Source: Torymus aiolomorphi (lineage: Eukaryota; Arthropoda; Insecta; Hymenoptera; Torymidae). From it: a stretch of DNA of 64,000 bases. The notes under the pieces were generated by a model that did not search any database, was not told the origin of the DNA, and worked only from the letters and a program-made list of their open reading frames with translations. Positions 47,581-57,869 of this stretch are shown here, one piece after another. How positions within the stretch are numbered: position 1 is the stretch's first letter; the number at the start of each line of letters is the position of its first letter. The stretch spans positions 125,251,810 to 125,315,809 of the forward strand of contig CM070876.1 of assembly GCA_036365515.1 (NCBI GenBank), read 5' to 3'. The position numbers and the translations under genes are program-made.

Positions 47581-48514
47581 GTGATAAAGCACATGCAGCG
47601 CTGTTTTACGTATGCAGTTCACCAGAATAAAGGTAATATACCTGGAATCAAAGCAGCTCTAGAGAATATACCTTATCATTTATATGATTACCATAAAAAA
47701 TGTGGCACATGGTGTAATAGTAAAGAAAATGTAGAAAATGCTCCAGGTATTCGATTGAAAAATAATATTTTATGTGAAGTTTTAAAAAAAAATTTCTCGG
47801 ATCTTTCTGAAAATGCAGAAAAATTTGCTAGTGCAGCAAGTAGCCAGCCAAACGAAAGTCTTAATAATTCTATGTGCAGTAAAGCCCCAAAGAACATTTC
47901 ATATAGCACTTCGGAATCAGCAGATTTTCGATTTGCTGCAACTGTTGCACAAAAAAATTGTGGAACCGATTACCTTACACATGGAAAAGGCGGAAATGTC
48001 ATGGAGTTCGAATTTGACAAAGTACATACAGAAATCTGAAACAATTTTACTAAAAAAAAAACAAAAATCAAGTTTACCTTCATTTAAGGAGAAAAGATTC
48101 GACCTAAAAGCAACAAGATCTCAATTGAGAAACAAGAGAGAAAATGCCGAAGGTGACATGTATAAAAGCAACATGGGATTTTTAAATACAACTAATAGGT
48201 CTAAATCTAATACTGACAATTGTATTGAAATACTGACAGATGATATTTTAAGTAATGGAAATAGTGATCTGGCAATTGTATTTTTTGACCTAGAAACGGG
48301 GGGCTTGAGTACAACAGATGACATTATACAAATTGCAATGAAATGTGGAAATAGTTTATTTACATCTTTTATCACCCCTGTTCATCCTATAAATCCAGCA
48401 TCAACAAAAGTTACTGGATTGAGCAAAGTCCACAAAAAATTGTTTCAGCACGGTAGAGAAGTTCCTACTCTTTCTCGAAAAACTGTTTTCTTGAAAGCAC
48501 TCGAGTATCTTTAA
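47581..48514 (+). pseudogene. Mutator-like transposase C-terminus joined to DEDDh exonuclease
   Basis: KHMQRCFTYAVHQNKGN, a CGTWC block and SSQPNESLNN...SKAPKN...SESADFRFAATVAQKN form the conserved C-terminal transposase region. The phase changes by one base near 47,980. In the new frame follow RSQLRNKRENAEGDMYKSN and the first exonuclease motif VFFDLETGGLST (Asp-Leu-Glu), then ITPVHPINPASTKVTGLSKV. DEDDh enzymes cut single nucleotides from 3' ends. Fusion of such a nuclease to this transposase family is the notable feature. The frame shifts again near 48,500 and the exonuclease continues downstream. Confidence 0.7.
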
Positions 48515-49098
48515 AACTTAAAAAAAAATGTGTACTTGTTGCTCATAATTGTTCTTTTGATTCACTGCGTTTAGTATTAGCTATTCAGGAGTTATCTCTA
48601 CTTGAACAGTATAAAAGTTGTATTGAAGGATTTTCAGATTCACTTGCACTATTCAGGAAAAAGTTCCCAAATAGAGAGAATGGATACAAACTTACAACGC
48701 TTGCTGCTGAATTTCTTTCTGTTTCGTCTGAGGGTGCTCACGATGCAAAGTTTGATATTTTACTATTGGAAAAACTTTGCATCAATCACATAAGTATTAA
48801 TGAGATAATTATAGCTAAGAAGTCAATGGCAAGCATTGTAGAGAATATTTAAAATAATCAAAAAGCCAAAGAATTGTTGCCTTCCTATGAACCTTTGAAG
48901 TCTATTATAAGTATTGCTATACAGAAAAGATTAGCAAGCTCTGGAATATCTTATGAAGATATTGTTGATACATTCAAAACCAAAGGTGTCGAACAAACTA
49001 AATGTTTATTAAAAGGCGAAGTCAACAAAAAACCAATGATTATTAAAACAAAGAAAATACTAAACAGTATTATAGATCATTTAATAACGATACCATAA
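48515..49098 (+). pseudogene. DEDDh exonuclease, C-terminal part
   Basis: Continues in a third phase: LVAHNCSFDSLRLVL holds the second motif (HNxxFD), and AHDAKFDILLLEKLC holds the third motif with His and Asp four residues apart. All DEDDh residues are therefore present across the broken gene. One in-frame TAA (about 48,850) precedes a Lys-rich tail ending at 49,098. The arrangement resembles the exonuclease-like domain found in PML isoform I and TREX-type enzymes; that comparison is from memory of the families. Confidence 0.68.
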
Positions 49099-49281
49099 TG
49101 TTATTAAGTTATAATGCATATTTATATTATTTACTAAAAACTTGTTTGTTTAATAATGTAAATATTGACACGAAAATTATAAAATATAATTGATCTCAAC
49201 CATACAATTAATGAACAATCAATTTATATTTCCTTATCCTTGTGCTTTTAATATAAGTATATCTATATATGTTTTCAGTAG

Positions 49282-49309
49282 TGCGGTGTTGCCACGTCTC
49301 TTTGACAAT
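49282..49309. repeat. Inner inverted repeat, right arm
   Basis: TGCGGTGTTGCCA plus the outer flank ending ACAAT; the partner of 46,941-46,968. Confidence 0.65.
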
Positions 49310-49794
49310 CATCTGAGATTTGAATAACGACGTTAAAATTTTACGGTACATTACGTATTACTCTATGAAATGGCTTATAAAAGAGTATTTAGAAAATGGT
49401 AAATGGTTTGTGAGTTCATAAACTTCACAAATATATTGGCTTCATTCAAGTCTCTGCATTTTTCGCAAAGTATTATCAATATCTTTCAGTCAATAAGTGA
49501 GATACCCATAAGAGACTGTGCTAATAACTTCGATTTTCACTGCTTCGTTCCTCAAAAAAATGGCTTATAAAAAATATTGAAAAAAATCAGGGGCCTTTCT
49601 CATACATCGAATAAGCTAACCTAAGAGCTTCATTTATTTCCCTGCATTTTTTTGTAATGACTGAACCTCCTTAAGACTTAGATGTAATAACTCTCACTAT
49701 TTCTTGTTCTACTCTCGAGTGGGCAAGAATAGTTAACTCAATACCAACGTTTAAATAGTCAAATTCGTTACTAGTCCAATTATTTGATCTCAAA

Positions 49795-51613
49795 ATGGAG
49801 GAGTATCATGCTAAGCAGACGGAGCTTCAAGTTAAAATTGCAAATTCTTTTAAAAATTTCAAATCTAAGGATAAAGATAACATGACGAAAGGTTATGCAG
49901 AATCGCTTTTAGCCGGACTTGAAGCAAATTATACGACTTTTCGTGAGAATCACGAGAAACTCATACTCATTGAAGGTTTAGATAAAAAACATGCCTATTT
50001 TACAACTAATCTCTGTGATCTGGTTGAGGATAGTTTCTACGACCGCAGAGGAGATTTTCTTGACTTCTTAGAATCTATTAAAACTAGAGATGCTGCTCAA
50101 AGTTCTTCTAATTCGAATGCTGCCCCAGTTACTACAGGTTCAGCACAATCAACTAACGTTTCGTTTCAATCTTTACCGAAGGTAGATTTACCAAAGTTTT
50201 CGGGGAAATTCGGATTGGGAAAATTTTAGAGACGTCTTTCGTTTAGTCATACATCGTCGCGAAGACTTAACGCCTGTTCTAAAATTGCATTATCTTTGCA
50301 CTCACCTTACGGGTGAAGCACTTGAGAAAATTAAATCTCTTCCAATTTCTGGTGATAATTATGACCGAGCATGGACAGCTTTAATCGAATATTACGAGAA
50401 TCAACGTCGCATTGTGAGATCTCACATCTCAGAAATCTTTTCAGTTAAATCCATGAAGGCAGATTCTTCGTCGGAAATCAAACGGATTTATAGGGAAATT
50501 TTCAATCCCACCGCTAGTCTGACCTCTCTAAATAGAGCAGCTTCGTTAGGTAGTGATTTAATTGTTCATTTTACGCTGAATCGTCTTGATTTAAATACTC
50601 GTAAAGAATGGGAGAAGCATCTAGGTGATAGTGTCGATCCTCCGACAATGGAACAACTTCAAGCTTTTCTTCGTAGTCCAACCCTCACTCTAGAGGCCAT
50701 CGAAGCTGGCACTAGCTCGTCGTCAACAAATAATTCAAAAGCTCAATCCACAAATTCAAAATCTCGTAAATCAGAGCATGACAATGCTCAGTCGGTTTAT
50801 TCGCATCAAACCTCATCTTCGAACCCAACAAAAAAGAAATGTTCGATTTGTAATCAACATCATTTTACAAATAGATGTGAACGATTTGTCAATAAAACGA
50901 TTCCTGAGCGAAAGGAATTGATCAGATCTTCTAATCTTTATTACAATTGTTTAGGAAAGCACAACGTCAAAAATTGTACTTCCACGTATCGATGCTTTCT
51001 TTGCAAAGCTAAGCATCACACTTTGGTGCACACTGACAGCAATCAAGTAATCAGTTCATCGCAGACTGATCAGATTGATTCTGTGCCCAGCTCCCCTAGC
51101 CCAAACTGTGGCAATCTTGTCATTTCAAAAGACATTCAATCTGCTCATCAAGCAGTCTCCCTTAATCGTGGAGAAAGTACTAAATGTACAGGAGTACTTT
51201 TAGCTACCGCTAGGGTTAACGCCCTTGGTCCTAACGGAACCAAAATTCAAGTTCGTGCGCTCATCGACCCTGGATCTCAAATTTCACTTGTTACACAAGC
51301 TTTGTGTAACTTGCTCTCATTAGATTGTAGAATCAGTCATACCCACATTCAAGGTATAGGCGAAAAGACAGCTGCCGTGTCTTCGAAGGTAGCTTGTCTT
51401 ACTATACAACCTCATTTTGATCCAACTTATTCTCTAGAAGAGGATACTATAATCTTACCAAGATTATCTTCGTATAAGCCTCCCGTCGTAGGTGGTAATA
51501 CTAATTTCGAATACTTGAGAGGGCTGCGGCTAGCAGACCCCATGTATTTTGAACCATCACGCATCGATATTATTCTCGGTGCAAGCGCCTATGTGCAAAT
51601 TGTTAACGGCTAA
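49795..51613 (+). pseudogene. BEL Gag and A17 protease
   Basis: Starts MEEYHAKQTELQVKIANSF at an ATG preceded by CAAA. A one-base frame change occurs near 50,205 in PKFSGKF. The DUF1759-like region continues (LHYLCTHLTGEALEKIKSL, with YENQRRIVRSHISEIF). Two Cys/His knuckles follow, CSICNQHHFTNRC (about 50,840) and CFLCKAKHH (about 50,995). The protease motif is ALIDPGSQISLVT (about 51,260), D-P-G-S rather than D-S-G-S. GIGEKTAAVSSK and IDIILGASAY follow. An in-frame TAA at 51,611-51,613 separates it from the RT, which continues in the same frame. Confidence 0.88.
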
Positions 51614-52813
51614 AGTCTTCAGCCGATAGCACTTAGTTCCAAACTTGGATGGCTTTTGACAGGTAATCTCTCTTCGTCAACTTCAGAAATAGGGTTAGAA
51701 TCAATATCTCTTCATTGTTCGGACAGCTGCGAGCATGAAGCCAAACTTTTGGAGCTCGTACAAGATTTTTGGAGGGCAGAGGAGATAGTCAATGACAAAA
51801 AATCTTACTCGCCTGATGAACAATCATGCGAGGATTTTTATCGAAAAACAACTCGTCAAGATGAAACAGGGCAATATATAGTAAGTCTACCTTGGAAAAG
51901 TCGAGACCAGTTGAGTTCTGCTCATCTCGAGAGCTCTCACACTGCCGCATTACGCGCACTCAATCGTCTCGAAGCAAACTTCGCTAAAGGCGAAAAACTG
52001 AAATTAGCTTATACTGAATTCATAAAGGAATACATTGACTTAGGTCACATGTCTCTCTCTTCGAATTTCGATTCATTGTCTAACAAAAGTCAAGCCTTAT
52101 TACCACATAATGATGTGTGGAAGGAAACCAGTACAACTACTAAATTACGTACTGTGTTTAACGGTTCGAGTAAAACCAAAACAGGGGTTTCGGTCAACGA
52201 TCTTCTACACGTTGGACTCAATCTTCTTCAGAATCCCGTCGCTTTGATCTGTGCCTGGCGTAAGTATAAGATCGCACTTTCAACTGACGTGGAAAAAATG
52301 TTCAGATAAATTGGTGTCGAACAATGTGATCAACCTTTTCAGTCGATTTTATGGCGTTTTAACAAGAGTAAACCCATTAAAGTTTATCGACTAACCACAG
52401 TGACATATGGATTGGCCTGTTTGCCGTTTCTAGCCATACGCACACTCTTGAGAATAGCCGAAGATTATGGTAAAACTTATCCGATCGCAGCTGAAACTGT
52501 TCGCTCAGAAATGTATTCTGATAATGTGCTTTCTGGTGCACACTCTTTTGAAGAAGCTTTGCAGAAACAAGATAAGTTAATTCAACTCTTCAAGCAAGGT
52601 CATCTTAATCTTCGAAAGTGGACTTCAAATAATGCTGAAGTACTTTCTTATTTATCCTCGAATATGTTAGCTGCTGATTCTATTGCTTTATTCACCTCAG
52701 AAACATCTGTACCAATTCTAGGTATAGATTGGCAACCTAACACAGATTTCTTTAGTTTTCATATCGAAGATGCCCCCGTTGATTCGGCATCTACCAGTCT
52801 TTGTGGATTCTGA
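51614..52813 (+). pseudogene. BEL reverse transcriptase, inactivated
   Basis: LSSKLGWLLTGNL joins it to the protease. The RT proper has YIDLGHMSL, LPHNDVWKETSTTTKLRTVFNG-type residues and ALSTDVEKMF, then an in-frame TAA (52,307-52,309). It continues with TTVTYGLACLPFLAIRTL. The catalytic box reads MYSDNVLSGAHSF, Y-S-D-N where the family has Y-V-D-D, so the second catalytic Asp is lost. After APVDSAST the frame breaks near 52,800; roughly 30-40 residues of the connection region appear deleted before DEQLPLDI. Confidence 0.88.
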
Positions 52814-52825
52814 AGGTTAATTAGG

Positions 52826-55077
52826 ATGAACAACTTCCTCTCGATATCTCAAATCGGTGGCAGACTTGGTTGCAAGATCTTCATTCTATTAGTCTGATTA
52901 AAATCCCTCGCTGGAGTGGATACACGCCACAATGCGAATTTCTTGAAATCCACGGATTCGCAGATGCTTCTAAATTTGCCTATGGCGCAGTAATCTATCT
53001 GCGCTTAATTCAAAACCAAAATGTTTTAGTCACACTTCAAGTGGCCAAAACGCTAGTAGCTCCACTGAAAACGTTAAGCATACCTCGCTTAGAGTTTTGC
53101 GCTGCATTGCTACTGGCACGATTGACTCACACGTTCATCGAATCCATTCCAAGTAAAACCGATAGTATTCATCTATGGTCTGATTCTGCAGACGTCCTCT
53201 TTTGGCTCAAAGACCACCCATCTAGATGTCGCGTATTTGTAGCTAACAGGTGTTCAGAGATTCACACTCTGCTACCTGATGCATATTGGCATCACGTGCG
53301 ATCAGCGGACAACCCCGCCGATGTCATTTCACGAGGTATTGAACCCTCAAAGTTAGCTTCGCATAGTTTATGGTGGAAAGGTCCCACCTGGCTCTCCGAA
53401 AATCACGAGCCGTGGTCAAAGGCTCATGATGAGCTCAATTTTGCGGTAAATAGTTTGAATATTCAACCTAGTCATACTCTAGTCGCGAGCAAAGACATGC
53501 CAAATTCGGTCGAGAATACACCAGAAATTTGGAGTCTTATTAACAAATATTCGTCGTTAAATAAGTTATATCGACTAGCGGCGTACTGTTTTAGATTCAT
53601 CTACAGAATCTGCACGAAAGCTGAACGTGAAGCAACTGCAAGTACGGTTGTTAGTTTTCGTACTGTTCTTCAATCCCTAATATGCCATCATACTCCGACT
53701 TCGGAGGAAATAAGTGCTAGTGAGATTGAGAACACCAGACTTTGTATGATCTATCTAGTTCAAACAGCGTATTTTAAATTTGAACTCCAACAGTTACAGC
53801 GAAAAGGTAAACTTTCAACGAAAAGTACTCTTTTGCCATTAAATCCCATGATACAAAATCATTTGCTCAGGGTGGGCGGTCGACTCTCTCACTCTCTTCT
53901 CGAAGAAGATGCTAAGCATCCACTAATTTTACCTGCTGATTGTCACTTTACAACGTTGTTAATTAGAGATGCTCATCGTCGCACTCTTCATGGTGGCACT
54001 CAATTAAGGCTTGACACACTCAGACGTCAGTACTGGATAGTGAAAGGTCGATCCGCGGTTAAGAAAATCATCAGAGCCTGCCTCACATGCTCGCGCCAGG
54101 CCGCTCGAGTGCCAACTCAATTAATGGGTGAGTTGCCCAACGCTCGAGTGTGCCTTTCTCCGCCATTCGAGTGCTCAGGCATCGACCACGCCGGCCCCAT
54201 TCAGCTTCGTCTTACTAAGACTAGGGGAAAAGGCACCATGAAAGGTTACATCGCGATTTTTATCTGCATGGCTACCCGAGCCGTACACATCGAGGTAGTC
54301 GAAGACTACACGAGTGAAGCGTTTATCGCTGCCTTCCATCGATTTACAGCTCGTAGAGGTCATTGCAGGGAATTATACTCAGATCAGGAAACAAACTTCG
54401 TAGGTGCTGACGTTCAATTAAGAGAAATGGTCGATGCTGCGTCGTCTTTCTCATCTCATGTTGTTAGCTCTCTCGCTCAAGAAGGAACTTCTTGGATCTT
54501 CAATCCTCCCGGTGCGTCTCATTTTGGTGGCATTTGGGAAGCCGCAGTTAAATCGACGAAACATCATATGCGCCGAGCCATTGGAGAACAAGATCTCACC
54601 TTTTCCGAACTCGCTACCCTCATGTGCCGAATTGAAGCCTACCTAAATTCGGGACCTTTAACTGCTCTCACTGATGATCCGTCTAACCTTCACTTCCTTT
54701 CACCGTCACATTTTCTTATACAGCGTTCGTCATTTTTAGTGCCTGAAGAAGACCTCACCGATGCCAATGTGCCTCCAGGAAAACGCTGGCTGTTAATCAG
54801 CCAGATGAAGCAACATTTCTGGGCGAGATGATCCACAGAGTACTTGACGGCTCTACATTCACGTATGAAGTGGAGACAGCCGCATCCCTCAGTCACCGTG
54901 GGAGAACTCGTTCTCGTTCGCAACGAGCTCACGCTTCCATCCAAATGGCCCATCGCACGCATCACAGCCATCCATCCAGGGAGTGATGGTCTCACCCGTG
55001 TCGTCGAGCTTCGCACGACCACTACAACTCTTCGTCGCCCCATCGCCAAGCTCGTCCGTCTCCACCCTGCTGAATAA
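52826..55077 (+). pseudogene. BEL RNase H, integrase and C-terminal module
   Basis: RNase H: EIHGFADASKFAYGAVIYLR, IPRLEFCAALLLARL and HLWSDSADVLFWLK. Integrase: zinc finger DAHRRTLHGGTQLR with IIRACLTCSRQAA, then CSGIDHAGPIQL (Asp), ELYSDQETNFVGA (Asp) and NPPGASHFGGIWEAAVKS (Glu). A TGA at 54,829-54,831 replaces Trp in the FWARW position. The same frame continues through RMKWRQPHPSVTVGELVLVR and KWPIARITAIHPGSDGLTRV to the natural stop (55,077). Catalytic residues are intact and this 3' part has only the one stop. Confidence 0.92.
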
Positions 55078-55098
55078 GGACCATTCGCCAGTTTGGCG

Positions 55099-55111
55099 AA
55101 GGTGGGCGGAA
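55099..55111 (+). promoter_or_regulatory. BEL polypurine tract
   Basis: AAGGTGGGCGGAA directly before the 3' LTR start TGTTCG at 55,112. Confidence 0.8.
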
Positions 55112-55425
55112 TGTTCGAAATTCAACGCGACCAGCCGAGAGCATTCCCCTACTCCGGCCACCTATACATACGTGAGAGAGACGTGCCAGTCAGCGCTCTC
55201 CACGCGTCTCTCTTACCGCACCTCCATTCGACCAAGATACGCCGACGGCACTTCGCAGCGCCGGCCGGCTCAGTTCACGCGCGACGGCCAAGAGAGACAG
55301 CAACGACTGTACGCCCAGAGGCATGACGGAACCCTCAAAAAGCCATATCACCACTCTCTACACGAAAGACGTATTTCATTTGAACCTCTCCAGTCCATGA
55401 TCCAACATCCATTCAATATAAAACA
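55112..55425 (+). repeat. BEL 3' LTR
   Basis: Begins TGTTCGAAATTCAACGCGAC and ends TTCAATATAAAACA. About 93 percent identical to the 5' LTR by eye, mostly transitions plus one single-base indel. Confidence 0.92.
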
Positions 55426-55430
55426 GTGTG
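55426..55430. other. Target site duplication of BEL element, right
   Basis: GTGTG, identical to 44,801-44,805. Confidence 0.85.
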
Positions 55431-56729
55431 AGAAAAGCGGCGTTAATAGTTATAATCCAGTATAAACTAAAATGTGATGTTATGTAATAGATTAATCTAA
55501 AAAATAGAAAGAGATATACGGTATTGAAATATTTTTGATGTATATTATGAAAAGATTTAAAATTTATTAAATACTGTTGATCTTATTTTTTTCTCAGAGA
55601 GAAAATCCATTTCTAAAAATAGTCGAATTTCTTTTTGTATGGATAGGTGGAGTAAATGAGATTCAAATGTAATATCAATTTTGTTAAGTGGGAGAGTTTA
55701 CACATCTATCGCACTAGTTTGTTCGCTGCAAAGATTGGTTCATAAATCCTAAAGATATTTCAGATATGAATTGTTCCATTGTTTTTTTCAAATCACAATT
55801 TTCCGTGGTGATATTATATATACGATATACGTGTGTACAATCGCATTAAGATTCGGCAACAATTGAGTTTTCATATTATTTAAAATAAAAGCGATCGTAA
55901 AATCATTAGTATGTGATGAGTAGATTTCAGGATTTCAAAGAAATTTTAATCAGACAGAACTTATTGTTTCTGCTGTTGCATACATTATTAAGAATAACAC
56001 GGTTATATTGTCAAATCTGATTTTCAATTGTAATTTTTCGTTTCTATAATATTGTATTTTTCGAAAAACCTCCAGTCATTGACACGAAATTCCGATCTTT
56101 ATGCACGAGCATTTTTTCTTTTTTAGAAAAAATAACAGGAAAATTTTTCGCCGATGTAAATGATTTTCTCTGCTTGAGTAACGTACGCTAAATTCCGTAA
56201 CGGTTGCGAAATGCACCTCGTAGGCCATAAATCTAATGGATGTAATCAGTACATGCATAATCATATTTTTTCGATTCAGCATGCCTAAAATGCGATTTTA
56301 CATATACATAAACTTCTAAAATCGCTTTTACTTCCCCTGTATAGATATAACGTTCGATACACATGCGAAAGATTGTTCTACACTCGTGTGCTAGAATCAA
56401 TACTTTCCCACTTGTATCGAAATATACTATTAAGTATAAGAAGAAACTATATTTTGTAAACTTTAATTAAATGAGAAAAAAAATGCATTAGGCGCCCCTA
56501 ACAGAAGGATTGGTGTTACTTTACATGGTACCATGGTCTTATACTTATTCGCGTCAAAATATTTTTTTTTCTTGACAGTTGCTTGAAACATACATTTTTC
56601 ACGACTAAAAGTCGCATAGGAAATAGCACATTCCGAGCGTTTTTTAAAAGTTTAGAGGGAAAAAAAATTCTTTCCCTGCTAACTTCAACGTAATTTTGTA
56701 AAATTGTTCTCTTACAAGGAAGGTACCCC
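55431..56729. other. AT-rich intergenic DNA
   Basis: No gene or array that I can support. It contains a few short Met-initiated frames full of Lys/Phe that look random. Confidence 0.4.
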
Positions 56730-57580
56730 AAGTGTAAGTCGCCGATTTGGACGATATTGCAATATGTTGTAGTATATTAAAAAATAAGAGACACGTATTT
56801 TTTGTTACGTGCTGATAGACACTTTAAGGGGGTGAAATCTACCCCTACAGGTCACTCTCAAAAACAGTTTTTTTCAAATATTTCAAAAACGAATAAAGCT
56901 AGCTTAATGAAACCGACGCCAAAAGTTGTAGAATAAAAAAGCATTCAAAATAGCATTACTTTCAATTTTAAGGGTAGCAACCCTTATTTTTTTTTTCAAG
57001 AAAACTAAGCATTTTTCATCAATTTTCAGCTATAAAAATTACAATACATTATATATCGCCTCAAAACTGATTCCATTTAAAAGAAAATTAAAAAATAAAG
57101 TTGACCTGTCTCGTGGTTATGGCCAAAATTATTTTTTAGGGGGTAACTACCCCTTATTTATATTTTGTTCATTATTTCAGAAATAAATAAAGATACCTTA
57201 ATAAAACCAACGCTAAAAATATTAAAATAGGAAAGGCTTCAAAACAGCATTACTTTCAATTTTAGGGGTAGCAACCCGTATTTTTTTTTTTCAAGAAAAC
57301 TAAGCTTTTTTCATCAATTTTCAGATATAAAAATTACAATAAATTATATATCGCCTCAAAACTGATTCCATTTAAAAGAAAATTAAAAAAATAAAGTTGA
57401 CCTGTCGCGTGGTTTTAACCAAAATTATTTTTTAGGGGGTAACTACCTTAATAAAACTAACGCTAAAAATTTTAAAATTAAAACGGCCACAAATCTGTAT
57501 CACTTTCAATTTTAAGGGTAGGAACCCCTATTTTTCTCTTTTTAAGGAAATTAAGCGACTTTATTGACTTCAATGGTGAA
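56730..57580 (+). repeat. ~294-bp tandem repeat, about 2.8 units
   Basis: TTTCAATTTTAAGGGTAGCA recurs at about 56,961, 57,255 and 57,505; the last interval lacks a 44-bp block. Units contain GAAAACTAAGC, TTTTCATCAATTTTCAG, GCCTCAAAACTGATTCCATT, ATAAAGTTGACCTGTC, TTTTTTAGGGGGTAACTACC and TAATAAAACYAACGCTAAAA. Confidence 0.85.
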
Positions 57581-57869
57581 ACTTATCGATTTTTATCGAC
57601 TTCTACTAACTGTTTCTAGCAGGGAGGATAAATGTGTTTATTATTTTTTTCTGAAAAAATTGCGTAAATAATCAAAATTTAGTGAGATTAATTTTTTTTC
57701 AAAAAAATAATATAAATTAAAGATACGTGTTGCAGAAAAATACAAAATGAAATGATAACTAATGTAAATATGGTTTTTGTTTTAACAACACAAGTTTTAT
57801 TATTACTATTACGACAAAAAATTTAAAGTATTCTCAAAAAAGTAATTGTTTGTCGAATAGCTCGAGGCA
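57581..57869. other. 3' flank of the pogo-like gene
   Basis: AT-rich DNA between the tandem repeat and the gene's stop codon. Terminal inverted repeats were not identified. Confidence 0.4.

Larger units (their letters stand above)
46708..49670 (+). mobile_element. TTAA-flanked DNA transposon nested in BEL leader
   Basis: The ends are GGAGGTTCAGT and its inverted copy (11 bp), directly flanked by TTAA (46,704-46,707 and 49,671-49,674). A second, longer inverted pair lies inside: 46,941-46,968 against 49,282-49,309, centred on TGGCAACACCGCA. It encloses remnants of a Mutator-like transposase and an exonuclease. TTAA targeting with a Mutator-like transposase suggests the Kolobok or a related group; the exact superfamily is inference. 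Alternatively the inner pair marks a separate Mutator-like element and the outer pair is coincidental. Confidence 0.65.
44806..55425 (+). mobile_element. BEL/Pao LTR retrotransposon, full length, with nested insertion
   Basis: 10,620 bp from TGTTCG (44,806) to ACA (55,425), bounded by GTGTG on both sides. LTRs are about 313 bp, followed by a primer-binding site and preceded by a polypurine tract. Gag, a D-P-G-S type A17 protease, RT, RNase H, integrase and the C-terminal DUF5641-like module are in BEL order. Removing the TTAA-flanked insertion (46,708-49,670) leaves about 7.65 kb, a normal BEL size. The two LTRs differ at roughly twenty positions by eye, so the insertion is not recent. Confidence 0.95.
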
